Notes: a model not told the origin generated them from the sequence alone. Positions 1 through 8,849 are shown, numbered from the stretch's first letter. The stretch: DNA of 64,000 bases from Ga0077555 sp963741565 (GCA_963741565.1 CAVUIK010000010.1:372001-436000), one strand, 5' to 3'. Program-made: numbers and translations.

Positions 1-324
1 GCCATCGTCCATTACGGCGGCGCATCCGAGACGACGCGTGAGGGCAAGATGGTCAAGTTGCTGGCGGCGAAGGCGACGCTGATCGAGCGGCATTTCCCGC
101 GCGGCCTGATCGGGTTGGGGTTGGCGCTGCAAGCGCTTTGGCCGCTGTCGCGGGCCGTGGTACTGACCGTCGCGGCGACGGTTCTGCGGCGGCCCGGCCT
201 GGAGGCCAGCGCGGCAGCCTGGCGGTCGATCTGCCGGCGCCATCGCGACTGGTGGACGGGGTATGCGCCGCCCCCGGAGATCAATCCGTTGCCGCAAAGT
301 GTGATGTCGTCAACGAGCGGTTAA
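1..324 (+). CDS. Glycosyltransferase family 2, C-terminal fragment (cut by window start)
   Basis: The reading frame is open from base 1 and ends with TAA at 322-324, giving the last 107 residues of a protein whose N-terminal catalytic part lies outside the window. Residues 3-8 read VHYGGA, like the H-x-G-G-[AS] element found near the end of the catalytic domain of rhamnosyltransferase-type GT2 enzymes. A hydrophobic stretch follows at about residues 34-62, then a basic, Trp-containing tail. It lies upstream of another glycosyltransferase and a flippase on the same strand, so a role in surface polysaccharide assembly is likely. The donor and acceptor cannot be told from this fragment. Confidence 0.7.
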   Translation, partial: AIVHYGGASETTREGKMVKLLAAKATLIERHFPRGLIGLGLALQALWPLSRAVVLTVAATVLRRPGLEASAAAWRSICRRHRDWWTGYAPPPEINPLPQSVMSSTSG

Positions 325-376
325 CCGTCGACCCATTACCGTCGGCCGCAGGCGCATCGTGCGCCGGAGACCGGAC

Positions 377-1210
377 ATGACAAGCCAGCAGACTGTTTTG
401 GCGACGGGGACCATGCCCCCGGCTCAGCTCTCGGCGCCGGACTTTACGGTTGCGACTCTGATCAACAATCCCGCCCAATACCAGGCGATGCGGGCGTCGT
501 TCGAGGCGCATGGCTTCACGCCTCAGTCCGTCGAATTTCTCGCCGCGCACAATCCGAAGTCCGCCTACAGCGCGCTCAACGATCTCTTGAACGAGGCCCG
601 CGGGCGCTACGTCATCCTCTGCCATCAGGACATCAGGCTGATCGGCGATGACCGGGCGGCCCTCGAAGCGCGGTTGCGCGATCTCGATCAGCGCGACCCG
701 AGCTGGGCGCTGGCCGGCAATTCGGGCGCCGTCGCGGTCGGACGCATGACGATCCGCATCACGGATCCGCACGGCCGCGACCAGCGCCACGGAACGTTGC
801 CTGCGCGAGTGATGAGCCTCGACGAGAATTTCATCGTTGTCCGCCGCGCCGCGCGCATCGGCTTCTCGCGCAATCTCGATGGCTTCCACCTCTACGGCGC
901 CGATATCTGTTTGGCGGCGGATATGATGGGGCATTCGGCGTACGTCATCGATTTCCACCTGGAGCATCTGAGCGGCGGTCGCAAGGACGCGTCGTTTACA
1001 ACGGCCGTCACTCAGTTTCGTGCCAAGTGGTCGAAGGCTTTGCGGCCCCGCTGGCTGCAGACGCCGTGCACGCTGATGAGCCTGTCGGGCGGCCTCGCTG
1101 GCCGGCTGCTCGGCCGGCTTGGCGAGAAGCCCTATTGGCGTCTGGCCCGCCACCTGCCGGGGGCTACCGGGTGGCACCGCAACCAGGCTCCGACGGCCGG
1201 GCGCCACTGA
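377..1210 (+). CDS. Glycosyltransferase (GT2/GT-A-like)
   Basis: Predicted 277-residue GT-A-fold-like sugar transferase. Residues 82-85 read CHQD after a hydrophobic strand (YVIL), the position and form of the acidic metal and nucleotide-sugar motif in GT2-like proteins that use H-x-D instead of DxD. A second conserved-looking block, GFHLYGADICL, follows near residue 170. I chose the ATG at 377; an in-frame GTG at 359 would add six residues. The gene ends 1 bp before the flippase start (TGA G ATG), so the two are surely co-transcribed. Donor and linkage are unknown. Start confidence is moderate; the family call is good but not specific. Confidence 0.72.
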   Translation: MTSQQTVLATGTMPPAQLSAPDFTVATLINNPAQYQAMRASFEAHGFTPQSVEFLAAHNPKSAYSALNDLLNEARGRYVILCHQDIRLIGDDRAALEARLRDLDQRDPSWALAGNSGAVAVGRMTIRITDPHGRDQRHGTLPARVMSLDENFIVVRRAARIGFSRNLDGFHLYGADICLAADMMGHSAYVIDFHLEHLSGGRKDASFTTAVTQFRAKWSKALRPRWLQTPCTLMSLSGGLAGRLLGRLGEKPYWRLARHLPGATGWHRNQAPTAGRH

Positions 1211-1211
1211 G

Positions 1212-2672
1212 ATGATTGCGTCGCGCCCGTTTTTCCAACGCCAGCTGTTCCAGCGCGTCGCGGGGCAGGGCGCGCTGTTGTTCGGTGGGTTTGCGACGGC
1301 GCAGGGGTTCTCGTTCCTGCGCAATGCCATGCTCGGTTATTGGCTGTCGAAGGGCGATTTTGGCGTTGCTGCGGCCGTGGTCGTGATGTTGCAATTGGTG
1401 GAAGCGCTCTCGGATGCGGGCGCTGACCGGCTACTGGTGCAGGCGCCGGACGGCGACGATCCGCGCATGCTGCAAACGGCGCATGCTATCCTGCTGGGCC
1501 GCGGACTGGCAACGGCGATCGTGCTCTTCGCGATCGCTGGTCCGGTCTCTGACTATCTGCGGCTTGCCGCGCATCGCGAGCTGTTCGAGGCGATCGCCGT
1601 CGTCCCTCTGATCAAAGGGTTCACGCATCTCGATCAGCGGCGCCGCCAGCGCCACTTCCAGAACCGCGATTTCGTCATGACCGAGGTGATTGCGCAGGGC
1701 GCGGCACTGGCGGCCCTGCCGGCGTTGCTATGGCTGTCCATCGCCCCCGTCGTCGTGGTGTGGGCGGCGCTGATCCAGGCGATCATGACCGTCGCCGTGT
1801 CCCATGCGTTGGCGGGTGTACGCTGGTCGCTGTCGGCCGATGCGGCGCGATTGCGGCGGTTTCTCGCGTTCGGCTGGCCGATCTGGGCAAGCGCTATTCC
1901 ACTCGCGATCGTGTTTCAGGCGGATCGGATTGTTGTCGCCCGATGGCTCGGCATCGAGGCGCTGGCTGGCTACACGGCTGCGTTCATGGTGACGATGGTG
2001 CCGGGCTTGGTCGCGGCGCGCATCGGTCATTCGCTGATGCTGCCGCTGTTGACCGAGATGCGGGACAACCGGCCGGCCTTCATCAACCGGTATCGTCTGT
2101 TGATCGAGGCGACGGTGCTGATCGCAGCCGCCTATCTGGCAGTGTTTCTGGTGGCGGGTGGCAAGGCGCTGGCACTGGCGTTCGGGCCAAGCTACCGCGG
2201 CCTGCATGAGATCGTCGGACTGCTCGCGATCATGTGGACGGTGCGCATGGTGCAGGCGGTGCCCGGCATGGCGCTGATGGCAATGGGCGAGACGCGACCG
2301 CTGCTCTGGGCTGCCATTGTGCGCGCGTCGGTGTTGCCGCTGGTGGTTGGCGCGGCGAGCCTCGGATACGGGCTTGCCGGGATCGCGGCCGTCGGCACGA
2401 TCGGCGAGTTGGCATCACTGGCGTTCGTGTCGCTTGCGGCAGGGCGCACGCTTCCCGGCCTCGGCTGGATGACTTTCGCGCGAACGCTTCTGCTGCTGCC
2501 GGTCGCGGCGATTGCCGCGCTGGCCGGCGCTACGCTGCCGAGCGGAATGCCGGGGGTTGAGGCGGGTGCCATCGGCCTGGCCGTTGCCACGGCTTGTGTC
2601 TGTGTCGGTTGCCTGGTGCAGCCGGCGCTGCGCACGCTGGTGCTCGGCGTGCTGCCGCTGCGTCAGGCCTAA
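1212..2672 (+). CDS. Oligosaccharide flippase (Wzx/MATE-like polysaccharide export protein)
   Basis: A 486-residue integral membrane protein with about 12-14 hydrophobic segments and short charged loops, the size and pattern of the RfbX/Wzx oligosaccharide flippases that move lipid-linked sugar units across the inner membrane. The N-terminal region has the family's usual helix start with a GYWLSKGDFG-type loop near residue 38. I chose ATG 1212, directly after the glycosyltransferase stop, over an upstream in-frame start that would overlap that gene deeply. It is the last gene of the plus-strand polysaccharide run and overlaps the convergent GT4 gene by 4 bp. The exported glycan is unknown. 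Confidence 0.85.
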   Translation: MIASRPFFQRQLFQRVAGQGALLFGGFATAQGFSFLRNAMLGYWLSKGDFGVAAAVVVMLQLVEALSDAGADRLLVQAPDGDDPRMLQTAHAILLGRGLATAIVLFAIAGPVSDYLRLAAHRELFEAIAVVPLIKGFTHLDQRRRQRHFQNRDFVMTEVIAQGAALAALPALLWLSIAPVVVVWAALIQAIMTVAVSHALAGVRWSLSADAARLRRFLAFGWPIWASAIPLAIVFQADRIVVARWLGIEALAGYTAAFMVTMVPGLVAARIGHSLMLPLLTEMRDNRPAFINRYRLLIEATVLIAAAYLAVFLVAGGKALALAFGPSYRGLHEIVGLLAIMWTVRMVQAVPGMALMAMGETRPLLWAAIVRASVLPLVVGAASLGYGLAGIAAVGTIGELASLAFVSLAAGRTLPGLGWMTFARTLLLLPVAAIAALAGATLPSGMPGVEAGAIGLAVATACVCVGCLVQPALRTLVLGVLPLRQA

Positions 2673-3892
2673 GCCTGGCGCGCGGTGGCGACGGGAACGC
2701 TCGTGGGCTTGAGCGCGAGATCATAGGCTGCCAGCAGCTGCGCCCGCTCGGTTTCCCAACGCAGCAGATTGCGCGCGCGCTCGCGGCCGGTGGCGGCGAG
2801 ATCCGAACGCAGGGTCTCATTGTCGAGCAATTCGCCCATCTGCGCCGCGAGGCTGAGCGGGCTATTGTCCGCGGCATAGAGCGCGGCGTTGCCCGCGATC
2901 TTGCGGCCTTCGCCGAGGTCGAATTGCACGAACGGGATGCCGAGCGTCATGTACTCGAACACTTTGTTCATCGAGATCTTGTCGTTGTAGGTGTTCTTCG
3001 GGTCCGGAATGGCGCCGATGTCGAATGTCGAGAACGCCTCGAGTAAGGGCTGTCCCGACAGGAAGCCGGTGAAGGTGACGTAGTCCTCGATCCCGCGCTC
3101 GCGGGCCAGACGCTTCAGGCCCTCGAGTTCGGTGCCGGAGCCGACGATCGCACACTGCACGTCGCGGCGGCCCTGGCGGTTGACGAGATCGGCCATGCCT
3201 TCGACGAGCAGATCGACGCCGTCCTGCGCGCCCATGATGCCGACATATCCGATGAGATGGCGGCGGCCATTCTTCAGTTCGAGACGCGGGGCGACGCGCT
3301 TGAAGCGCGTGAGGTCGGGAATCGAGCGCACGATGAACACGCGATCCGGGTCCATGCCGCCGCGCCGGACGGCAATATCCTTGAACGTCTCGTTGGTCGC
3401 GATCGAAACGTCGGCGGTGCGGAACGTCCAGCGCTCGAGCGTGAGCAGCAGGCGATGGAAGAACCCACGGCGGCCGAACTTGGCTTCGAACAGCTCCGGG
3501 TTGATGTCGTGATGGTCGAAGACAAACGGAATGCCGAGCAGCACCTTGAAGAAGCCGGCCAGCAGGAAGATGGTGTCGGGCGGGTTGCAGGCCTGGATGA
3601 CGTTGAAGCCAACCTTGAAATAGGCCTTCCAGGCGAGAGCGAACTCCCACGCGAGCGCCCAGCTGTATTCGATGGCGTAACCGACGCAGCCATCGGCCTC
3701 GATCGGCAACGGATGACGGAAGACGTGGATGCCGTCGAGTTCCTCGTAGGGCGCGGTGTATTTGCCGCCCTTCGGGCAGACGACGGAAACGGTGTAGCCC
3801 GCGTCGCGCAGCGTGGTCGCTTCCTGCCACACGCGCCGGTCCAACGGCACGGTGAGGTTTTCGACGATAATCAGAACGCCTGTATTAGCCAC
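2669..3892 (-). CDS. Glycosyltransferase family 4 (group 1)
   Basis: A 407-residue GT-B glycosyltransferase. The N-terminal half begins VLIIVENLTVPLDRRVWQE, the acceptor-side loop typical of alphaproteobacterial GT4 enzymes. A donor-side block near the C-terminal third reads VFEYMTLGIPFV followed by an acidic-glycine turn, corresponding to the E-x7-E region that holds the nucleotide sugar. I chose GTG 3892 because the extra upstream residues are Pro/Arg-rich and unlike the family. The gene converges on the flippase and probably belongs to the same polysaccharide locus on its own transcript. A perfect 8+8 palindrome lies upstream of its start. Confidence 0.85.
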   Translation of the reverse strand: MANTGVLIIVENLTVPLDRRVWQEATTLRDAGYTVSVVCPKGGKYTAPYEELDGIHVFRHPLPIEADGCVGYAIEYSWALAWEFALAWKAYFKVGFNVIQACNPPDTIFLLAGFFKVLLGIPFVFDHHDINPELFEAKFGRRGFFHRLLLTLERWTFRTADVSIATNETFKDIAVRRGGMDPDRVFIVRSIPDLTRFKRVAPRLELKNGRRHLIGYVGIMGAQDGVDLLVEGMADLVNRQGRRDVQCAIVGSGTELEGLKRLARERGIEDYVTFTGFLSGQPLLEAFSTFDIGAIPDPKNTYNDKISMNKVFEYMTLGIPFVQFDLGEGRKIAGNAALYAADNSPLSLAAQMGELLDNETLRSDLAATGRERARNLLRWETERAQLLAAYDLALKPTSVPVATARQA

Positions 3893-4020
3893 GCTTCGTC
3901 TCCCGATAGCGCACGGGCGACGGGTTATCGGCTCCCCCCTGGTCCGCGCGTTCACCGGCGACAGTGGCGAAAAGGGATGAAGAAGCCGTCTGGAAACAGG
4001 ACGAATATTCGGTGACACAA

Positions 4021-4039
4021 ATGTCTCATTTTGAGACAT
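4021..4039. promoter_or_regulatory. Perfect inverted repeat upstream of the GT4 gene
   Basis: The sequence ATGTCTCA-TTT-TGAGACAT is a perfect 8-bp inverted repeat with a 3-bp AT spacer, about 130 bp upstream of the GT4 start and about 100 bp upstream of the next plus-strand gene. Half-site symmetry and spacing fit a dimeric repressor or activator operator. The cognate regulator is not in the window. Confidence 0.4.
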
Positions 4040-4137
4040 CACGAAAAACGGGTCGAATACTGGAATTCATTTGACCAATTGGCAGTTGAATTGCAATGTT
4101 GGCACTCAGGTTCATGTTTTAGTAACGGTTTCGGCCG

Positions 4138-4389
4138 TTGATCCAGGTGCCCGTCGTGCCCGACCTCCGCTCATCGCGATCCGCCGCGCATATCGACCTC
4201 GAGACGATCCGCGAAACGATTGCCTACATGCATTCCGACCTGGGGCATGCGCCCGGGCTGGAGCGGGTCCGGGATGCGCTCGGCAACGCCTTGGTCGAGA
4301 TCGACGCGCACATGCCGCCGAAGCGGCCGACAGCCCGGATCATCGAATTCATGCGGGCGCGGTTCGTGCCTTGGACGCCCGGCGCCTGA
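4138..4389 (+). CDS. Small hypothetical protein
   Basis: An 83-residue acidic/basic soluble protein, mostly helical by composition, with no signal peptide or membrane segment. The longest start is TTG 4138; GTG codons at 4147 and 4156 are alternatives and none has a strong ribosome site. I do not recognise a family. GC-rich third positions in this frame and no competing frame support it as a real gene. It stands alone between the polysaccharide locus and a small secreted protein. Confidence 0.45.
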   Translation: MIQVPVVPDLRSSRSAAHIDLETIRETIAYMHSDLGHAPGLERVRDALGNALVEIDAHMPPKRPTARIIEFMRARFVPWTPGA

Positions 4390-4561
4390 GGCGTCGTCGT
4401 CCGGCTCAAGGTTGTTGATCAACCCGTGCGTTCAATCAATCTCACGTCGGCGTGAGCAGGCCTCGCGGATAAGCTCCGGCTGTCTATATCCGTGGCATGC
4501 CCCGGTGGGACCGGCTGATCAGTTTGATCGCCGCCCAGCCCAAACAATAACGAGGCGAGCC

Positions 4562-4693
4562 ATGAAGCTTATTTTGACGGCGGGTGCGCTCTGCGCTACG
4601 CTTTTTATAGCAACGATTGCGGCAGTTCACGCGCAGACGTTGACGAGCATCACCGACGACACCAATACGCCGATCGAGGTGGTCGGCGAGTAA
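4562..4693 (+). CDS. Small secreted protein of 43 residues
   Basis: ATG 4562 is preceded by a GAGGCGAG ribosome-binding stretch. The product has a clear Sec-type signal peptide (Lys at position 3, a hydrophobic core, then AVHAQ with likely cleavage after Ala-24), leaving a mature peptide of about 19 residues rich in Thr and Asp. It is followed at once by a strong rho-independent terminator, so it looks like an independent short transcript. No known family is recognised. Function unknown. Confidence 0.6.
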   Translation: MKLILTAGALCATLFIATIAAVHAQTLTSITDDTNTPIEVVGE

Positions 4694-4716
4694 GCTCCTG
4701 ACCGATCCAACGACAA

Positions 4717-4745
4717 CGGGCGGCCCATCGTGAGCCGCCCGTTTT
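4717..4745 (+). terminator. Rho-independent terminator after the small secreted protein
   Basis: An 8-bp GC stem (CGGGCGGC / GCCGCCCG) with a 9-nt loop is followed by TTTT. It starts 23 bp after the stop codon of the 43-residue secreted protein. Confidence 0.85.
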
Positions 4746-4777
4746 CATTTCTTGCTTCTGGCGACTGCCGCCAATCG

Positions 4778-5494
4778 TCAGCCGCGGCGGGCCGGCATGG
4801 CGTCGATCGCCTGGCCGCAGGTTGGTGACAGCTTGGCCTGGTTGTCTTTCAGGCATTTCACGATCTTGCCGCCGCTGCGTTCGACGTTGGCGCACAGCGA
4901 CTGCGCGTCGGCCCGGCAGGCTTGGCGCAGCGCTTGGCCTCGGCTCGCAATCTCGCCGATGGCCGCTTTGCAGTCGGGTGATAGCTTCGCTTCGTTCTGC
5001 ATCAGGCATTTCATCCGGCCGCCGCCCTTATCGGCCGTCTGGCAATGTGTGGCGACGTCGGCGCGGCAGGCGGCGATGCGGGCGCGGCCCGTCTGTTTTT
5101 CGGCAAGTGCTGCGGGCGTTGCTGGAGCCTGCGCTTGCGGGCCCGATAGGACGGGCGCCGAAGGCACCGGCGGTGATCCAGCGGGGGCGCCAACCGCAGC
5201 ATTCGATTGATTGGCGGCACCAACTCCGAGCCCAGCCGCTCGCCGCTCGTCACGAACGGCACTGCGGGCGTCGACGGCGGCCGCGCAGTCCGGTGACAGC
5301 TTCGCCCTGTTCTCCTTCAAACAGGCGATGCGGCGACCGCCACCAGCTTCAACGGACTGGCAAAACGTTGCCGCGTCGGTGCGGCAGGCCGCCATGGCAC
5401 CGCGTGCCCCTTGCGCATGTGCGGACGCGATCGGCGCCATCAGAACAAGTGCGGCGCTGAGGGTGAACAGGGACGTCTGCATTGAAATACTCAT
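4778..5494 (-). CDS. Secreted protein with three cysteine-rich GLG1-type repeats
   Basis: A 238-residue exported protein. Residues 1-28 form a signal peptide ending ASAHAQ; Met-5 is an alternative start. Three repeats follow, each with four cysteines spaced alike: C37/C45/C58/C70, C143/C151/C163/C175 and C193/C201/C214/C226. Each repeat has the pattern ACR-D-(x)5-C, then a Gly-rich turn, CL/CM-(x)n-AKLSP-x-C. This matches the cysteine-rich repeat (PF00839 type) best known from the eukaryotic Golgi protein GLG1 and seen in some bacterial secreted proteins. A low-complexity Ala/Pro/Gly linker (about 90-135) separates repeats 1 and 2. All 12 cysteines are paired in pattern, suggesting periplasmic disulphides. 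Function in bacteria is not known. Confidence 0.8.
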   Translation of the reverse strand: MSISMQTSLFTLSAALVLMAPIASAHAQGARGAMAACRTDAATFCQSVEAGGGRRIACLKENRAKLSPDCAAAVDARSAVRDERRAAGLGVGAANQSNAAVGAPAGSPPVPSAPVLSGPQAQAPATPAALAEKQTGRARIAACRADVATHCQTADKGGGRMKCLMQNEAKLSPDCKAAIGEIASRGQALRQACRADAQSLCANVERSGGKIVKCLKDNQAKLSPTCGQAIDAMPARRG

Positions 5495-5629
5495 TTCTCT
5501 ACCTGTTGTTGACGATGGCGGTCTCGTGCCGCCGGTTGGGTGTTCAGCACCGGAAACGGCGGCCGGCGCGCGATCCGTCGCTCACGAGCCGATCAGGCGG
5601 CACGGTCACCGGCACACGTTAAGGAAATA

Positions 5630-6808
5630 TCAGGAAATGGTGCGCGTCTGGACGGCCACGGATTGGACCACCACTTCGCCCTTGCGGACCATCAACGACA
5701 GTTCGCCCCGCTTCAGCCGCAAAGCATCCTCGCCGAACAGCTCGCGGCGCCAGCCTTTGAGCGCGGCGACGTCCGGTTCGCGCTCGGCGGCGATGCGCTC
5801 GAGGTCTTCGCTGTCGGCAATCAGGCGGGGTGCTACGCCGTGACGGCCGGCGGCCGCTTTCAACAGGACGCGCAGCAGATCGACGATCGCACCGGTTTCC
5901 GCCGACATCGCCGAGCCTTGATTAAGCGGAGGTACGCTTTTCGGATCGCGCTCGAGACCGCGCTTGACGGCGTCGACGATGTCCTTGGCCCGTGATGAGC
6001 GCGCAAATCCGTCGCTCAGCGTGCGCAATTCCGCCAGCTGTCCGGTCTCGGTTGGTTGCTGGTTGGCGATATCATAGAGGGCTTCGTCGCGAAGGATGCG
6101 GGCACGGGGCACATCCTGCGACTGGGCAAGACGCTCGCGCCAGGCCGCCAGCTCCATCAGAACGCCGAGCCCGCGCCGGTTGCGCACTTTGAGCTTCAGC
6201 CGCTTCCAGGCAGAATCCGGATCGATCTCGTAGGTCCGGGGGTCGATCAGTCCGGACATTTCTTCGTCGAGCCAGCTGGTGCGGTTGGTCTGCTCCAGCT
6301 CGGCCTTGAGATGGCGATAGACGTCACGCAGGTAGGTGACGTCGCCCAACGCGTAATGGAGCTGTTTTTGGGACAGCGGCCGCCGGCTCCAATCGGTGAA
6401 GCGCGACGACTTGTCGAGATCCTGGTTGGTGATGCGCTTGACGAGGTTGACGTAGCTGATCGAGTCGCCGAAGCCGCACACCATGGCGGCGACTTGCGTA
6501 TCGAACACGGGAACGGGAACGATGCCAGCCTTGTAGTGGACGATTTCGATGTCCTGCCGCGCGGCGTGGAACACCTTCACGACCGCCGGGTTGGCCATCA
6601 GCCCGAAGAACGGCTTGAGGTCGAGATCGGCACTCATCGGATCGACGATGAACTCGAGATCGGCCGCGCCGCCCGCCATCTGGATCAGGCAGACCTTCGG
6701 CCAGAACGTCTGCTCGCGCATGAACTCCGTATCCACGGTGACGAAATCGTGGGCGGCAAGCCGTTGACAGGCCTCGGCAAGTTCGCAGGAGGTCGAGATG
6801 ACGTGCAT
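5630..6808 (-). CDS. rnd: Ribonuclease D
   Basis: A 392-residue 3'-5' exoribonuclease of the DEDD superfamily that trims tRNA and other small RNA 3' ends. The catalytic acids are visible: D26 and E28 in TVDTEF, D86 in AARQDIEIV, and D156 in YALGDVTYL with Tyr-152, the DEDDy arrangement. An HRDC-type helical region (about 210-290) follows, then a long C-terminal region as in family members. I chose ATG 6808 because family similarity starts at MHVISTS; upstream residues look untranslated. It is divergent from aspS, with a 16-bp perfect palindrome between them. Confidence 0.95.
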   Translation of the reverse strand: MHVISTSCELAEACQRLAAHDFVTVDTEFMREQTFWPKVCLIQMAGGAADLEFIVDPMSADLDLKPFFGLMANPAVVKVFHAARQDIEIVHYKAGIVPVPVFDTQVAAMVCGFGDSISYVNLVKRITNQDLDKSSRFTDWSRRPLSQKQLHYALGDVTYLRDVYRHLKAELEQTNRTSWLDEEMSGLIDPRTYEIDPDSAWKRLKLKVRNRRGLGVLMELAAWRERLAQSQDVPRARILRDEALYDIANQQPTETGQLAELRTLSDGFARSSRAKDIVDAVKRGLERDPKSVPPLNQGSAMSAETGAIVDLLRVLLKAAAGRHGVAPRLIADSEDLERIAAEREPDVAALKGWRRELFGEDALRLKRGELSLMVRKGEVVVQSVAVQTRTIS

Positions 6809-6926
6809 GGGGGCGGTATAGCTGCTTCGCGCCGGGTCTGTCCCGCAAAATTCCCGCGCGAGGTGAAGGCCCTGGGTCCGGTGTGGCTTGACAACGCGCG
6901 GGCTTGCTGCGTTTTTCCGGCGACAT

Positions 6927-6942
6927 GTCACGTTAACGTGAC
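6927..6942. promoter_or_regulatory. 16-bp perfect palindrome between rnd and aspS
   Basis: GTCACGTTAACGTGAC is fully self-complementary. It lies in the 214-bp divergent gap, 119 bp upstream of the rnd start and 81 bp upstream of the aspS start. A palindrome of this length without spacer looks like a dimeric transcription-factor site. No regulator could be assigned. Confidence 0.4.
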
Positions 6943-7022
6943 GCCGAGGAGTTCGTTCGGGAAGCCGAGTAGCGGCGCCTGAGAAAACGTCGATAAATCA
7001 TCTGTAACAAAGGCTTACGGCC

Positions 7023-8849
7023 ATGGCCGAGACGAAGATGCACCGTTATCGCTCGCACACCTGCGGTGCGCTCCGGAAGGATGGCGTCGGACAGGCTGCT
7101 CGCCTCTCTGGCTGGGTACACAGGGTGCGCGATCACGGCGGCGTGCTGTTCATCGACCTGCGCGACCATTACGGGTTGACGCAGGTGGTGGCTGACCCGG
7201 ACTCGGCGGCCTTCAAGGTGGCGGAAAAGCTGCGCTCCGAGTGTGTCGTCCGGATCGACGGCCGCGTCCGCGACCGGCCGGCCGGCACCATCAACGCCGA
7301 GCTGCCGACCGGCGAGATCGAGGTCTATGCCACCGAGATCGAGGTTCTGTCGGAGGCTAAGGAATTACCGGTCCCTGTGTTCGGCGAGCCGGACTACCCC
7401 GAGGACCTGCGGCTGACCTATCGCTTCCTGGATCTGCGGCGTGAGACGCTGCACGCGATCATCATGAAGCGGTTGGCGATCACCAAGTCGATCCGTGCCC
7501 GCATGCACGACGCCGGTTTCAATGAATTCCCGACTCCGATCCTGACCGCATCGTCGCCGGAAGGCGCGCGCGATTTCCTGGTGCCGTCACGCATTCATGC
7601 GGGCAAGTTCTACGCGCTGCCGCAGGCGCCGCAGCAGTACAAACAGCTCCTGATGATGTCGGGATTCGACCGCTATTTCCAGATCGCGCCGTGCTTTCGC
7701 GACGAGGACCCGCGCGCCGACCGGTTGCCTGGAGAATTCTATCAGCTCGACGTTGAGATGAGCTTTGTCGAGCAAGACGACGTGTTCGCCACCATGGAGC
7801 CGATCATCACCGGCGTGTTCGAGGAGTTTGCCGGCGCGAAAGCGGTGACCAACGGCTGGCCACGGATTCCCTACGATACGGCGATTGCCAAGTACGGCTC
7901 CGACAAGCCGGACCTGCGCAACCCCATCGAGATGCAGGATGTGACCGAGCATTTCCGCGGTTCGGGCTTCAAGGTGTTCGCCGGCATGATCGAGAAGGAC
8001 CCGAAGGTCCGCGTCTGGGCGATCCCGGCGCCCGGCGGCGGCTCGCGTGCCTTTTGCGACCGCATGAACGGCTGGGCGCAGAAGGAAGGCCAACCGGGTC
8101 TCGGCTACATCATGTGGCGGGCCGAGGAAGGCGCGGCCGGCGCCGGCCCGATCGCCAAGAACGTGGGCGCGGATCGCGCGAGCGCCATCTTCAAGCAAAC
8201 GGGCCTCGCGATTGGTGATGCGTGCTTCTTCGCGGCCGGCGATCCTGCGAAGTTCTACAAGTTCGCCGGGCTCGCGCGTGACGAGATCGGCCGCGAGTTG
8301 AAATTGATCAAAGAAGACCAGTTCGCGTTCGCCTGGATCGTCGACTTTCCGTTCTACGAGTGGAACGAGGAAGAAAAGAAGGTCGACTTCTCGCACAACC
8401 CGTTCTCGATGCCGAAGGGCGGCCGCGAAGCGTTGGAAGCCGCGGCGACAGCAGGCCGCGACGCGATCCTTGGGCTCAAAGCCAACCAGTACGACATGGT
8501 CTGCAACGGCTACGAGATCGCCTCGGGATCGATTCGGAATCACTTGCCGGAGACAATGGTCAAGGCGTTCGGCCTGACTGGCCTTGGGCCCGAGGAGGTC
8601 GAGGCACGGTTCGGTGCGTTGTATCGCGCTTTCCAGTATGGCGCCCCGCCGCATGGCGGCATGGCCGCCGGCATCGAGCGCATGGTGATGCTGCTCACCG
8701 GCACCAAGACGGTGCGTGACGTGGCGCTGTTCCCGATGAACCAGCAGGCCAACGACTTGCTGATGGGCGCGCCGAGCGAAGTCGGCTTGAAGCAACTGCG
8801 CGAGCTGAACATCCGCGTCAATGTGCCGGCAGCGGAGAAGAAGGGGTGA
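7023..8849 (+). CDS. aspS: Aspartyl-tRNA synthetase
   Basis: A 608-residue class IIb synthetase that charges tRNA-Asp (in many alphaproteobacteria also tRNA-Asn). Domains in order: OB-fold anticodon-binding domain (about 1-110, with SGWVHRVRDHGG), catalytic core with motif 2 FRDEDPRADRLPGEF, a bacterial-type GAD insertion (about 300-420), and motif 3 near GMAAGIERMVML at the C-terminus. Length equals the bacterial-type enzyme. ATG 7023 directly precedes the conserved N-terminal region. Its stop codon overlaps the GTG start of the next gene by 4 bp, so the downstream P-loop kinase is translationally coupled to this housekeeping gene. Confidence 0.97.
   Translation: MAETKMHRYRSHTCGALRKDGVGQAARLSGWVHRVRDHGGVLFIDLRDHYGLTQVVADPDSAAFKVAEKLRSECVVRIDGRVRDRPAGTINAELPTGEIEVYATEIEVLSEAKELPVPVFGEPDYPEDLRLTYRFLDLRRETLHAIIMKRLAITKSIRARMHDAGFNEFPTPILTASSPEGARDFLVPSRIHAGKFYALPQAPQQYKQLLMMSGFDRYFQIAPCFRDEDPRADRLPGEFYQLDVEMSFVEQDDVFATMEPIITGVFEEFAGAKAVTNGWPRIPYDTAIAKYGSDKPDLRNPIEMQDVTEHFRGSGFKVFAGMIEKDPKVRVWAIPAPGGGSRAFCDRMNGWAQKEGQPGLGYIMWRAEEGAAGAGPIAKNVGADRASAIFKQTGLAIGDACFFAAGDPAKFYKFAGLARDEIGRELKLIKEDQFAFAWIVDFPFYEWNEEEKKVDFSHNPFSMPKGGREALEAAATAGRDAILGLKANQYDMVCNGYEIASGSIRNHLPETMVKAFGLTGLGPEEVEARFGALYRAFQYGAPPHGGMAAGIERMVMLLTGTKTVRDVALFPMNQQANDLLMGAPSEVGLKQLRELNIRVNVPAAEKKG

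Noticed and set aside
281..1330. Long minus-strand open frame opposite the glycosyltransferase
   Set aside because: It is a mirror frame of the GC-rich plus-strand genes and has no family features; the plus-strand genes have motifs.
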